NCBI RefSeq assembly: GCF_030296015.1
Contig: NZ_AP027368.1
Location: 4,140,839 to 4,204,838 of the forward strand
Reading direction: 5' to 3'
DNA: 64,000 bases
Source of the DNA: Ferrimonas sp. YFM
GTDB lineage: Bacteria > Pseudomonadota > Gammaproteobacteria > Enterobacterales > Shewanellaceae
Shown here: piece by piece, positions 33,249-43,767 of the stretch
Layout: every line of letters starts with the position of its first letter
How positions within the stretch are numbered: the first letter of the stretch is position 1
Notes under the pieces: model-generated
What the model was told of the DNA's origin: nothing
Databases searched by the model: none
The model's input: only the letters and a program-made list of their open reading frames with translations
Position numbers and translations under genes: made by a program

Positions 33249-34613
33249 CTACTTCTGTTCTCCATAGTGATCCGACAGCGCTTCGATCACCCGCTCCATG
33301 GCGGCGCTTCGGGATCCCTTCACCAATAGGGTTATGGGCCGGTCGCTCTCCTTCACCAGCGCCTTGACGGCAGCCACCAGGGCGGGCTGATCCGTAAAGT
33401 GGCGTCCCCTGGGATGGGACGCGGAAATCGAGCGGCTTAATGTACCCACTGTCAGCACGTGGTCAATCTCTTTTTTCACCCCATGGGCACCGACCTCGGC
33501 ATGCAGCTGCTCGGCGTTTTCACCGAGCTCTCCCATATCGCCGAAAATCAGCACTTTAAGAGAAGCCGTCTGTGCCAGCACATCGATGGCAGCCTTACCG
33601 GACGCCACACTGGCGTTGTAACTGTCGTCGATCACCGTCAGGCCGCTGGCCAGGGTCACCGGACGCATCCGCCCCTTGACCGGTTCAACGCTCTGCAGGC
33701 CCCGGACTATGGTGTCCAGCTCAAGACCGGCGGCGGTCGCCAGAGACGCCGCCGCCAGGGCGTTGTCCACCTGATGACGTCCCACCAGAGGCAGGGTCAC
33801 TGTCCGGGCACCGTCGATCCTGTGCAGGGTGAAGCGATAACAACCGTTGTCGAGCGCCTCCAGATCCTCCGCATAGAGATCGGCAAAGGTGTGGCTGGAG
33901 AAGGTCAGAATGGGTCTGGGCCCCAGGGTCGCTTTTATAAAGTCGGCTTTATGGTCGTCGAGATTAACTACGGCAACGCCATCGTCGGTCAGATGTTCGA
34001 AGATCTCGCTCTTGGCCCGGGCCACCCCCTCGATGGAACCGAAGCCTTCCAGGTGGGCGGCCTGAACATTGTTGATCATCGCCACGTTGGGTTTGACCAG
34101 GGAGGAGGTGTAACGGATCTCGCCGGGGTGATTGGCCCCCAGTTCGAAGACACCGAATTGGTGCTGAGGTTCCAGCCGGAGCAGAGTCAGGGGCACACCC
34201 AGATCGTTGTTGAAGTTGCCTTTGGTGGCCAGGGTGGCCCCCTGGCAGCCGAAGATGGCCGCCGCCATCTCCTTCACCGAGGTCTTGCCCACGGAGCCGG
34301 TGATGGCGACGCGATAAGGGTTGAGTTTGCGGCTCAGCCAGGCACCCAACTGACCCAGGGCCAGACGGGTGTCCGCCACCACCACCTGTGGCAGATTTGA
34401 CGGCTGGGGCTCGCTCACCAGGGCAGCGGCGGCGGTTTCGGCCACCTGACTCAGGTAGTGATGGCCATCGAAGTGTTCTCCCTTGAGGGCCACAAACACG
34501 CCGCCCGCCTGCGGACGGCGGCTGTCGGTAAACAGGCTGGAGACCATCCGGTCCTCGCCCACCAGCTCACCGGAGAGGATCTCCGCCATCCGACTCAGGG
34601 TCAGCTCAATCAT
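33249..34613 (-). CDS. murF: UDP-MurNAc-tripeptide--D-alanyl-D-alanine ligase
   Basis: Adds D-Ala-D-Ala. 454 aa. P-loop GSVGKTSVKEMAAAIFG about residue 108, then NNDLGVPLTLLRL, the family's substrate region. It overlaps the murE end by 8 nt. Confidence 0.97.
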   Translation of the reverse strand: MIELTLSRMAEILSGELVGEDRMVSSLFTDSRRPQAGGVFVALKGEHFDGHHYLSQVAETAAAALVSEPQPSNLPQVVVADTRLALGQLGAWLSRKLNPYRVAITGSVGKTSVKEMAAAIFGCQGATLATKGNFNNDLGVPLTLLRLEPQHQFGVFELGANHPGEIRYTSSLVKPNVAMINNVQAAHLEGFGSIEGVARAKSEIFEHLTDDGVAVVNLDDHKADFIKATLGPRPILTFSSHTFADLYAEDLEALDNGCYRFTLHRIDGARTVTLPLVGRHQVDNALAAASLATAAGLELDTIVRGLQSVEPVKGRMRPVTLASGLTVIDDSYNASVASGKAAIDVLAQTASLKVLIFGDMGELGENAEQLHAEVGAHGVKKEIDHVLTVGTLSRSISASHPRGRHFTDQPALVAAVKALVKESDRPITLLVKGSRSAAMERVIEALSDHYGEQK

Positions 34614-36075
34614 CCTTGGCCTCCATCAACTGTTGCACCCAGCGACGTTCGTCATAGTCCAGCCGCTCGGTGCCGATAATCTGGTAATCCTCATGGCCCT
34701 TGCCGGCCACCAGAATCATGTCGTTCTCGTCGGCTTCGGTCAGCGCCAGGGCCACCGCCCGGGCTCGATCGGTCTCGACGCGGCAGGGAATACGTCCGGT
34801 CAGTCCCTGACGCATCTGGCCGATGATGTGATCCACCGATTCGGTGCGGGGGTTGTCGGCGGTGAGCACCAGCTCGTCGGCCACCGCTTCCGCTTCCATG
34901 GCCATCAGCGGACGCTTGCCAGCGTCGCGGTCGCCGCCGCAACCAAAGACGCACCAGAGGCGGCCACGACAGTGACGCCTCAACGCCTTGAGCGCCTGGC
35001 CCAGGGCATCCGGTGTGTGGGCATAGTCGACCACCACCGCCACCTTACCGGTCGCGGTGAACGCTTCCATCCGGCCCAGGGCCGGCTTCAGCAGACCGGC
35101 CGCCTCAATCAGCGGCTTAAGCGGCACACCGCGCACCAACAGCGCCCCCAGTGCCGCCAGCAGGTTGGCCAGGTTAAAGGCACCGATCAGCGGCGAGTTC
35201 AGCTCGAAGCTGCCCCAACTGGAGTCCAGCTGCGCCTTTACCCCACCTGGGTGGTAGTCGGCAGACTGCACCGAGAGGAACTGTCCCCGGCAGGTGGCCC
35301 CATCCAGGCTGTAGCCCACCGAAGGCTTGTCTGCGGGCCAGCGCCGGTGCCACTGGGCCCCATACTGGTCATCCAGGTTGAACACTCCGGCGCCCAGCTG
35401 AGGCAGGTCAAACAGCCGGGCCTTGGCCTCGGCATAGCCGTTCATGTCGCCGTGATAGTCCAGGTGATCCCGGCTGAGGTTGGTGAACACCCCCACCGCA
35501 AAGGGCAGACCGTCCACCCGGTGCTGACTCAATCCATGGCTGCTCACCTCCAGGGCGATGGCCCGGGCCCCTTGCCCGGCCTGCTCCGCCAATGAGCGGG
35601 CCACGGTAATGGCGTCGGAGGTGGTGTTGGCTGAGGGCTCCAGGGCCCCCCACAGGCCGTTGCCCACGGTGCCCATCACCCCGGCCTTCTCCCCCATCAG
35701 GTGGTGGAGCTGAGCCAGCAGCTGGGTCACCGTGGTCTTGCCATTGGTGCCGGTCACCCCATAGAGCACGGGCTTTGCCGCCTGTGGATAGGCGCGCAGG
35801 GCGATGCCACTGAGCTGGCTGGCCAGCTTGGGCAGGCCGATGCGCAGCACTGGCTGGGTGGCGAGGACGCCGGCGCGCTCCGCCTCCTCCAGCACCGCCA
35901 CGGCCCCCTTGGCCACGGCGGCGTCGATGTATTTGCGGCCATCCACCAGATGGCCGGGTATGGCCACAAAGCAGTCACCGGGGACCACCTTGCGGCTGTC
36001 CAGGGTCAGACCCTGAACCTCTGTCTGTGTGTCGAGCGTCATCCAGGGCGCCAACAGATCATCAAGAGCGATCAT
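34606..36075 (-). CDS. murE: UDP-MurNAc-L-Ala-D-Glu--meso-diaminopimelate ligase
   Basis: Adds the third stem residue. 489 aa from ATG 36075, which overlaps ftsI by 14 nt; the extra 16 codons upstream are not conserved. P-loop GTNGKTTVTQLL. The DNPRTE motif (LTADNPRTESVDHII) selects meso-DAP, so the wall is of the Gram-negative A1gamma type. Confidence 0.97.
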   Translation of the reverse strand: MIALDDLLAPWMTLDTQTEVQGLTLDSRKVVPGDCFVAIPGHLVDGRKYIDAAVAKGAVAVLEEAERAGVLATQPVLRIGLPKLASQLSGIALRAYPQAAKPVLYGVTGTNGKTTVTQLLAQLHHLMGEKAGVMGTVGNGLWGALEPSANTTSDAITVARSLAEQAGQGARAIALEVSSHGLSQHRVDGLPFAVGVFTNLSRDHLDYHGDMNGYAEAKARLFDLPQLGAGVFNLDDQYGAQWHRRWPADKPSVGYSLDGATCRGQFLSVQSADYHPGGVKAQLDSSWGSFELNSPLIGAFNLANLLAALGALLVRGVPLKPLIEAAGLLKPALGRMEAFTATGKVAVVVDYAHTPDALGQALKALRRHCRGRLWCVFGCGGDRDAGKRPLMAMEAEAVADELVLTADNPRTESVDHIIGQMRQGLTGRIPCRVETDRARAVALALTEADENDMILVAGKGHEDYQIIGTERLDYDERRWVQQLMEAKDD

Positions 36076-37873
36076 TTGCGCCTCCTCGGCGGGCCACCAG
36101 ATTACCGGCCCGCTCCTTATCACTTACGGGTGCCACGTTGAGCATCTGCAGGGCACCGGACATCACCTTGGCAAACACCGGGGCCGCCACCGTCCCCCCG
36201 TAGTAATCCTCCCCCTTGGGGTCGTTGATCACCACGGAGATCGCCAGCCTGGGCCGCTCGGCAGGCGCCAATCCGGCAAAGAAGGTGACGAAGTCATCGC
36301 CATAGCCACCGGCAATGGCCTTGCGGGAGGTGCCGGTCTTACCGGCCACGGTATAGCCATCGATGTGGGCCCGCTTGGCGGTGCCTTCCGGGCCGGTAAT
36401 GCCGGAGAGCATGGACACCACCTCTTCGGCGGCCCACTCGGGAATCACCTGCTCCGCCGGCGGCATCTGGTCCGGCTTCACCTTAAGGATCGATACCGGG
36501 TTCTTGCGGCCACCATTGCCGAGGATGGCGTACATCCTGGCCACCTGCAGGGGGGTGGCACTCAGGCCATAGCCGAAGGAGAGGGTGGCCCGTTCAAAGT
36601 CGGACCAACGATGGCGGCGGGAGAGCACGCCGGTGGACTCGCCGGGCAGGTTGATCCCCGAATACTCGCCGATGCCGAATCCGGCATAGCTGTCCAACAG
36701 GGTCTCGATGTCCATCCGCAGGGCCAGGTTGGAGGTGCCCATGTTGGAGGACTTGAGCAGCACATGGGCGATGTCCAGTTTGCCGAAGTTACGGGTATCC
36801 CGCACCATGCTGCCGCCGATGCGGCGGTAGCCCGGACTGGTGTTGATCACCTCGGCGGGCTCGGTCACTCCCTCGGCCAGGGCCGTAGCCACCACCAGGG
36901 GTTTCACCGTGGAGCCGGGCTCGAAGGTGTCGGTCACCGCCCGGTTGCGCATGGCAAAACTCTGCATCCCCGCCCTCTGGTTGGGGTTGTAGCTCGGGGT
37001 GTTGACCATGGCCAACACCTCGCTGGTGGCCACATCCAGAATGACGATGGAGCCGGAGCTGGCCATATGGTATTCGGTGGCCTTCTTCAGCTCCTCATAA
37101 GCCAGAGACTGCAAGCGCATGTCGATGCTGAGCTTGAGATCATTGGGGTTCTCCCCCTCCTCAATCACCGACAGGTTCTCCACCACCTTACCGTCCCGGG
37201 ACTTGCGCACCCGGCGCTTGCTGGCCGAGCCGGTGAGCCAGTCGTCGTACTGGCGTTCCAGCCCCTCCAGGCCCTTGTCGTCGATGTTGGTGATCCCCAC
37301 CAGCTGGGCGGTGATCTCTCCCGCCGGATAGTAGCGGCGAGACTCCGGTTTGAGGCCGATGCCGGCGATCTTCAGCTCCCGCACGTAACGGGCCAGGGCC
37401 GGGGTCACCTGACGTTTGAGATAGACGAAGCGACGTTTGGGGTTGGCCTTGAGGCGGGCCGCCAGCGTGTCGGCGTCTTCCCCCACCACCTCGGCCAGGG
37501 CCTGCCAGCGGCGGCTATCGGCGAAACTGTTCTTCTGGTTGAGCACCTTGGGGTCGGCCCAGATCGCCTCGGCGGGCACACTGACCGCCAGCATCTCGCC
37601 GTTGCGGTCGGTGACCAGGCCGCGCTGGACCTCCCGGGTCTGGGTTCGCAGGGAGCGCATGTCCCCTTCGTAGATCAGCCGGTCCGGCGAGATCACCTGG
37701 ATGTAGGCGGCCCGGCCAACGATGGCCAGGAATACGGCGCACAGGGCAAACACCACGAAGCGGTAGCGGTACTGGAACAGGGTGGGATGCAGGTTCTGCT
37801 TGGCCCCGGACTTGGCCGGTGCCTTGGCACTGCGTCGCTTCAATGGGCGCTTCTTGCGCGTTGCTGGTTTCAT
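36062..37873 (-). CDS. ftsI: Septal peptidoglycan transpeptidase (PBP3)
   Basis: Class B penicillin-binding protein for division. 603 aa from ATG 37873 (overlapping the ftsL stop, ATGA). Basic cytoplasmic tail, membrane helix FVVFALCAVFLAIVGRAAYI, pedestal domain, transpeptidase domain with the three active-site motifs: STVK (EPGSTVKPLV), SSN (SSNMGTSN) and KTG (VAGKTGTSRK). Confidence 0.97.
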   Translation of the reverse strand: MKPATRKKRPLKRRSAKAPAKSGAKQNLHPTLFQYRYRFVVFALCAVFLAIVGRAAYIQVISPDRLIYEGDMRSLRTQTREVQRGLVTDRNGEMLAVSVPAEAIWADPKVLNQKNSFADSRRWQALAEVVGEDADTLAARLKANPKRRFVYLKRQVTPALARYVRELKIAGIGLKPESRRYYPAGEITAQLVGITNIDDKGLEGLERQYDDWLTGSASKRRVRKSRDGKVVENLSVIEEGENPNDLKLSIDMRLQSLAYEELKKATEYHMASSGSIVILDVATSEVLAMVNTPSYNPNQRAGMQSFAMRNRAVTDTFEPGSTVKPLVVATALAEGVTEPAEVINTSPGYRRIGGSMVRDTRNFGKLDIAHVLLKSSNMGTSNLALRMDIETLLDSYAGFGIGEYSGINLPGESTGVLSRRHRWSDFERATLSFGYGLSATPLQVARMYAILGNGGRKNPVSILKVKPDQMPPAEQVIPEWAAEEVVSMLSGITGPEGTAKRAHIDGYTVAGKTGTSRKAIAGGYGDDFVTFFAGLAPAERPRLAISVVINDPKGEDYYGGTVAAPVFAKVMSGALQMLNVAPVSDKERAGNLVARRGGANDRS

Positions 37874-38184
37874 GGCAGCCTCACCACAACCTCTTGTCCC
37901 GGAGCGGGACGTCCCATACCCAACTGCTTCTCCGCCATCCGCCCTACCCGGCTGTGCTCGGTCAGGGTCTGCTCCTCGAGGAGCAGGTGGCGCCACTCAA
38001 TATCCAGCTCATCCCTGTGTTGCAACTGCTGGTTCAATGCGTTGGTCATCGCCCGGGCTTCATAGGCGGTCCATACCACGGCCAGGGCACTGCCCAGGAC
38101 GAACACGCCCAGAAGCAGTACCGGCCACTGGCGGCGCAGATCCGCCAGGATGGCGGAACCGAGACCGGCATCGCCCAGGATCAT
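37870..38184 (-). CDS. ftsL: Cell division protein FtsL
   Basis: Small bitopic protein of FtsQLB that activates FtsWI. 104 aa: 20-residue cytoplasmic end, membrane helix WPVLLLGVFVLGSALAVVW, then a periplasmic coiled coil (about 42-90). Low sequence conservation is normal; position between rsmH and ftsI fixes the identity. Confidence 0.92.
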   Translation of the reverse strand: MILGDAGLGSAILADLRRQWPVLLLGVFVLGSALAVVWTAYEARAMTNALNQQLQHRDELDIEWRHLLLEEQTLTEHSRVGRMAEKQLGMGRPAPGQEVVVRLP

Positions 38185-38186
38185 CT

Positions 38187-39137
38187 TCAGCCCAGCCTTT
38201 CCGCCACCCGCAGAACCGAGCTGCGGGAACGGGTATTGTCATCCACTTCCAGATCGCTTGGCTTGAGTGCCTTGCCGACGGTCTTCATGGTGCGGGTCTG
38301 GTTGATCTGGTCCTCGGTCAGAGGCAGACCGGGAGGCAGGGGCTCACCCTGGCTCTGCCGGCGCATAAAGCGTTTCACCATGCGGTCTTCCAGTGAGTGG
38401 AAGCTGATCACCGACAGCCGGCCTTCGGGCGCCAGCGCCAGCAGGGAACCGGCCAGGGCCCGCTCAATCTCCTCGAGCTCGCTGTTGATGTAGATGCGAA
38501 TCGCCTGGAAGGTGCGGGTGGCCGGATGCTTGCCCTTCTCCAGCTTGTGTTTCGGAGTGATGGACTCGATCAGCCCCGCCAGGTCCCGGGTGCGGGTCAG
38601 GGGCTTGCCCTCCTCCAGATGGGCCTTGATGGCGCGGGAGATGGGACCGGCGTACTTGTCCTCACCGAAGGTGCGAATCACCCAGGCGATGTCCTTGGCA
38701 TCCGCCCGCTCCAGCCACTGAGCCGCGGTCTCGCCCTGGCTGTTGTCCATGCGCATATCCAGCGGACCGTCCCGCAGGAAGCTGAAGCCGCGCTCGGCGT
38801 CATCCAGCTGAGGAGAAGACACCCCCAGATCCAGCAGGACGCCATCCACCTTGCCTTCGAGTCCGCGCTCTTTCAGGTAGTCTGCCAGGCCGGAGAAGGG
38901 ACCGTGAATGATGCGGAACCTGGAATCGGTCCGCTCCAGCTCCTCGGCCACCGCCACCGCCTGAGGGTCGCGGTCGATGCCGTACAGGCGACCATCGGGC
39001 CCCAGGCGAGACAAGATCTCCCGGCTGTGACCACCACGGCCGAAGGTACCGTCGACATAGATGCCGTCCGGTTTGATGTTCAATCCATCCACCGCCTCTT
39101 TGAGCAGCACGGTGACATGACTAAAAGTTTCCGCCAT
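38187..39137 (-). CDS. rsmH: 16S rRNA (cytosine1402-N4)-methyltransferase
   Basis: Methylates C1402 in the ribosomal P site. 316 aa (E. coli 313). [13 protein letters not shown] start, SAM motif [23 protein letters not shown], and a C-terminal [14 protein letters not shown]. Its ATG shares one base with the mraZ stop. Confidence 0.97.
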   Translation of the reverse strand: MAETFSHVTVLLKEAVDGLNIKPDGIYVDGTFGRGGHSREILSRLGPDGRLYGIDRDPQAVAVAEELERTDSRFRIIHGPFSGLADYLKERGLEGKVDGVLLDLGVSSPQLDDAERGFSFLRDGPLDMRMDNSQGETAAQWLERADAKDIAWVIRTFGEDKYAGPISRAIKAHLEEGKPLTRTRDLAGLIESITPKHKLEKGKHPATRTFQAIRIYINSELEEIERALAGSLLALAPEGRLSVISFHSLEDRMVKRFMRRQSQGEPLPPGLPLTEDQINQTRTMKTVGKALKPSDLEVDDNTRSRSSVLRVAERLG

Positions 39138-39595
39138 CAGAGGGCAAATTCCTGTAAACGTTGATTATCGATAAAGGCTTCCGCTTCCACTGCGGCATGG
39201 GAGGCTTCAATCTGGTTCTGCCAGTTCTCTTCCGACCAGATCTCAAACTTGTTCAGTTGGCCCACCAGCATCAGCTGCTTCTCCAGAGAGGCGAATTGAC
39301 GCAGGGGAGGCGGTATCAGTACCCTTCCCATGCGGTCTATCTCCACGTCGCTGGCATAACCGAGCAGCAACCGTTTTACGGCCCGCTCACTGGGCTGGGT
39401 ATCCGACAGGCGCGCCAGTTTCTGCTCCACTTCGCTCCAGGCTTGGAGGGGGTACAGCAACAGGCAGGGGGAGTGAATGTCTACGGTAACCACCAAGGGA
39501 CCGGCGTCTTCCGCACACAACAACGGCCGGTATCGCTTTGGTATGGCGATCCGGCCTTTGGCATCAAGTGCGATGCTGCTGGCGCCTCTGAACAC
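39137..39595 (-). CDS. mraZ: Transcriptional regulator MraZ
   Basis: 152 aa, two SpoVT/AbrB-like swapped-hairpin domains: [20 protein letters not shown] (about 2-21) and the second DxxGR motif [14 protein letters not shown] about residue 86. MraZ binds phased TGGGN repeats in its own promoter and in E. coli represses the dcw cluster. The start is GTG with a GGATGGAG region upstream. Four boxes lie in front of the gene. Confidence 0.96.
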   Translation of the reverse strand: MFRGASSIALDAKGRIAIPKRYRPLLCAEDAGPLVVTVDIHSPCLLLYPLQAWSEVEQKLARLSDTQPSERAVKRLLLGYASDVEIDRMGRVLIPPPLRQFASLEKQLMLVGQLNKFEIWSEENWQNQIEASHAAVEAEAFIDNQRLQEFAL

Positions 39596-39636
39596 TGGCT
39601 ACTCCATCCCTGTTAAATTTCAGTCGGACAAGGTTT

Positions 39637-39671
39637 TCCCACAAATAACCACTTTTTCCCACAAGCTACCA
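39637..39671 (-). promoter_or_regulatory. MraZ operator: four 10-bp-phased TGGNN boxes
   Basis: On the minus strand TGGTA (39671-39667), TGGGA (39661-39657), TGGTT (39651-39647) and TGGGA (39641-39637), each separated by exactly 5 nt. It covers the start-site region of the mraZ promoter. Known MraZ sites have three or more TGGGN repeats with this spacing; two of these four are exact. Confidence 0.82.
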
Positions 39672-39701
39672 AGTTTATGGACACAAAGCGAGGATTGTCA
39701 A
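39672..39701 (-). promoter_or_regulatory. mraZ/dcw promoter
   Basis: Minus strand consensus -35 TTGACA (39701-39696), 18-nt spacer, -10 TAAACT (39677-39672). Expected start about 39665, inside the MraZ boxes, so MraZ binding would block initiation. Confidence 0.8.
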
Positions 39702-39820
39702 GGAAGCCAGATGAAGGCTAAAGCCTGTATTTTCGGGGCTTTACGCTTAGTTTTTAGAGAGTTATCCGGGAATTAATCGCAGGTGGGAATGATGGATAAA
39801 TCCCACTTGGCAGGAAAGAG

Positions 39821-39848
39821 TCACGGGGCCCGACCAGGGACCCCGTGA
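39821..39848 (-). terminator. Probable terminator of the lipoprotein gene
   Basis: TCACGGGGCCC-GACCA-GGG(A)CCCCGTGA: 11 pairs with one bulged A. On the minus strand it is followed by CTCTTTCC, a poor T tract. It lies about 115 nt past the stop at 39964. Confidence 0.55.
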
Positions 39849-39876
39849 TGTATATCGGCTTTGTGCCGGTCAGTCT

Positions 39877-39958
39877 GATGACCCCTAGCAGGCGAGCCCC
39901 CCCGAACAGCCTTGCGGTCGAGTCCAGTTCACTCATCGGAGCTGGCCTGCGGGTCATC
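39877..39958 (-). other. Large stem-loop in the 3' UTR of the lipoprotein gene
   Basis: GATGACCC (39877-39884) pairs with GGGTCATC (39951-39958), and inside it CAGGC (39889-39893) with GCCTG (39945-39949). It begins 5 nt after the stop codon. A short open frame over this area has no SD and is not credible. The rest of 39702-39820 holds only a small GTGGGA/TCCCAC hairpin (39783-39806). Confidence 0.5.
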
Positions 39959-39963
39959 CCCTG

Positions 39964-41985
<2,022 letters not shown>

Positions 41986-42065
41986 GTCTGATTTCTCCAA
42001 CTGTCGGCAGATAAGAGACGTGCGCAGGCAGGGACTTCAACCCGGGAAGGAAGACCATTGCCAGA

Positions 42066-42142
42066 CATGAGGTAGTCCCGCTGTCTTGCCACTGACGGTA
42101 AGACCGGTGACTTTGCGCCTCCCACCAGGGGAGTTGCCTTTA
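42066..42142 (-). promoter_or_regulatory. Cyclic di-GMP-I (GEMM) riboswitch
   Basis: Minus strand reading from 42142: GATAAAGGCAA, a hairpin CTCCC-CTGGT-GGGAG, then GGCGCAAAGTCACCGG, the P3 stem GTCTT...AAGAC, then ACAGCGGGACTACC. The GCAAAG-nC-ACCGG core and the ACAGC(G)GG...CC closing element are the GEMM-I consensus; the first hairpin lacks the usual GNRA loop. CAGACA (42153-42148) can pair with TGTCTG (42067-42062) outside it. It lies about 70 nt upstream of the SD of the lipoprotein gene. No terminator follows, so translational control is more likely. Confidence 0.82.
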
Positions 42143-42211
42143 TCTGCTGTCTGATTATTGAGTGTTGAACAGGCGCGGCCCCCAGGGGATGCGCCGACAT
42201 AACTGGGGAAC

Positions 42212-42240
42212 AGAATACTGATCGACCACTTTCTGGACAA
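42212..42240 (-). promoter_or_regulatory. Candidate promoter of the riboswitch-lipoprotein transcript
   Basis: Minus strand TTGTCC (42240-42235), 17-nt spacer, TATTCT (42217-42212). Predicted start about 42205, giving a leader of about 220 nt that contains the riboswitch. Confidence 0.5.
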
Positions 42241-42297
42241 ACCACTCAAAATGGCCAAGTTGACTTGAAAAGAGGCCCATTCCTGAGTGATTTATGA

Positions 42298-42335
42298 CCT
42301 TGTTTAACGACACTTTAGTATCGTGTTAACCAAGG
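42298..42335. repeat. Inverted repeat upstream of the lipoprotein promoter
   Basis: CCTTGTTTAAC (42298-42308) and GTTAACCAAGG (42325-42335) are inverted copies with one mismatch, separated by 16 nt. There is no T run. It is a possible operator. The remaining gene-free sequence 42336-42581 shows nothing I can support. Confidence 0.5.
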
Positions 42336-42581
42336 ACTTCATCAAGAAATTGCCGAAGAATCAGGGTAAGTCTCTGGGATGCGGTATCTTTCTTCCACCG
42401 ACTCTGGCGAGAACATGGAAGTCGTCGCTTGCTGGAAAACTTTAGCCCACGAAGTCCATTTTGCGATCCAGATCACACAAATGAGATCGGTTACAATTCG
42501 TCCAACTTGAAGCACGGAGTTATCCCGAAGCTTTGCTCCAGATTACCGAACAAAGTTCAGGGAACTTTCCAGAAAAAGCGC

Positions 42582-42610
42582 AAAAAAAAAACGCGGCCAT
42601 CGCCGCGTTT
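42582..42610 (-). terminator. Terminator after sspB
   Basis: Minus strand AAACGCGGC-GATG-GCCGCGTTT continuing into a run of ten T, 6 nt past the sspB stop. Confidence 0.93.
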
Positions 42611-42615
42611 CTTGT

Positions 42616-43053
42616 CTATTTGATCACCCTTAAGCTGGGGCGTCCCTTTGCCGGGGCCTCCGGCTTGGGTTCTGCCTCTGTGGGCGATGGCTCAGGCAGG
42701 GGAGCGTCATCCCCTTCGAGCACCTGCTCGTACGCCTCTTCCGGCGGGAACAGAGTCCCAGCGCCGTTCTCACGGGCATAGATCGCCTCGATGGCGTACA
42801 GGGGCACAACCAGCGCCTGTGGCTGTCCGCCAAATCGGGCGTTAAACCTGACTTCGTCGATACCCAGCTGCAGATTGCCCACAGCATGGGGCGCCACATT
42901 CAATACGATCTGACCATCATTCACATACTGACGGGGCACGACTACACCGGGAAGATCCGCATTGACCGCCAGGTGGGGGGTCAGACCGTTGTCCACCAGC
43001 CAGTCATACATCGCCCGCAACAGGTAGGGGCGTTGAGGGCTCAGCTCAGACAC
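42616..43053 (-). CDS. sspB: ClpXP adaptor / stringent starvation protein B
   Basis: Binds ssrA-tagged proteins and delivers them to ClpXP. 145 aa from GTG 43053: (M)SELSPQRPYLLRAMYDWL aligns with the E. coli start; an earlier GTG at 43068 is less likely. Folded domain about 1-110, acidic/proline linker, then the ClpX-binding tail RPSLRVIK. It overlaps sspA by 8 nt. Confidence 0.95.
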   Translation of the reverse strand: MSELSPQRPYLLRAMYDWLVDNGLTPHLAVNADLPGVVVPRQYVNDGQIVLNVAPHAVGNLQLGIDEVRFNARFGGQPQALVVPLYAIEAIYARENGAGTLFPPEEAYEQVLEGDDAPLPEPSPTEAEPKPEAPAKGRPSLRVIK

Positions 43054-43675
43054 CGATGCGCAGCTCACGCTCGGCTTCGGTCAGGGAAGCCTTGAAGGAC
43101 TCACGCTCAAACACGCGGGTCATGTAGGCTTTCACCTCGTTGCTGCCGCGACCGCTCACTTCGATACCCAGCTGAGGCAAACGCCAGAACAGGGCCGCCA
43201 GGTAACAGTCGACCAGGGTGAACTCCTCACTCATGAAGTAGGGAGTCTCGGCAAACACGGGCGCCAGACCCAGGATGCTTTCGGTCAGCTCTTTACGGGC
43301 CGCTTCCGCGCGGTCACCACGCATGATGCGCTCGGCCAGGGCATACCAATCTTTCTGGATGCGGTACATCATCAGACGGCTCTGGCCACGGGATACAGGG
43401 TATACCGGCATAAGCGGTGGATGAGGGAAACGCTCGTCCAGGTACTCCATGATGATGCGGGAGTTATACAGTACAAGCTCGCGGTCCAGCAGGGTCGGTA
43501 CGCTGTTGTAGGGGTTCAACTCCACCAGCTCATCCGGCAGATGGTTGGGGTCAACCTGAATCACCTCGACACCCACGCCCTTCTCAGCCAACACGATGCG
43601 CACTTGGTGGCTGTACAGATCACTAGCACCGGAAAACAGTGCCATTACAGAGCGCTTATTGGCAGCAACAGCCAT
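43046..43675 (-). CDS. sspA: Stringent starvation protein A, RNA polymerase-associated
   Basis: Inactive glutathione-transferase fold that binds RNA polymerase with sigma70. 209 aa from MAVAANKRSVM, identical to the E. coli N-terminus; the ATG 12 nt earlier is discounted. Signature YLDERFPHPPLMPVYPVSRG includes the surface P-H-P patch required for activity. Confidence 0.96.
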   Translation of the reverse strand: MAVAANKRSVMALFSGASDLYSHQVRIVLAEKGVGVEVIQVDPNHLPDELVELNPYNSVPTLLDRELVLYNSRIIMEYLDERFPHPPLMPVYPVSRGQSRLMMYRIQKDWYALAERIMRGDRAEAARKELTESILGLAPVFAETPYFMSEEFTLVDCYLAALFWRLPQLGIEVSGRGSNEVKAYMTRVFERESFKASLTEAERELRIGV

Positions 43676-43767
43676 CGAATCCTCCAAACTCTTTCAGAAA
43701 CGGTAAAACAGTTGGGGGCGAGACCGCCCCCAACTGCGCAAGAGGTAGATTGTAACCTTATTGGCGT

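Noticed and set aside
39754-39957. A 67-aa minus frame after the lipoprotein gene
   Set aside because: It lies in the hairpin-rich 3' UTR, without SD or recognisable content.
42001-42258. Two short minus frames (up to 87 aa) upstream of the lipoprotein
   Set aside because: They overlap the riboswitch fold, have no SD and no protein-like composition.
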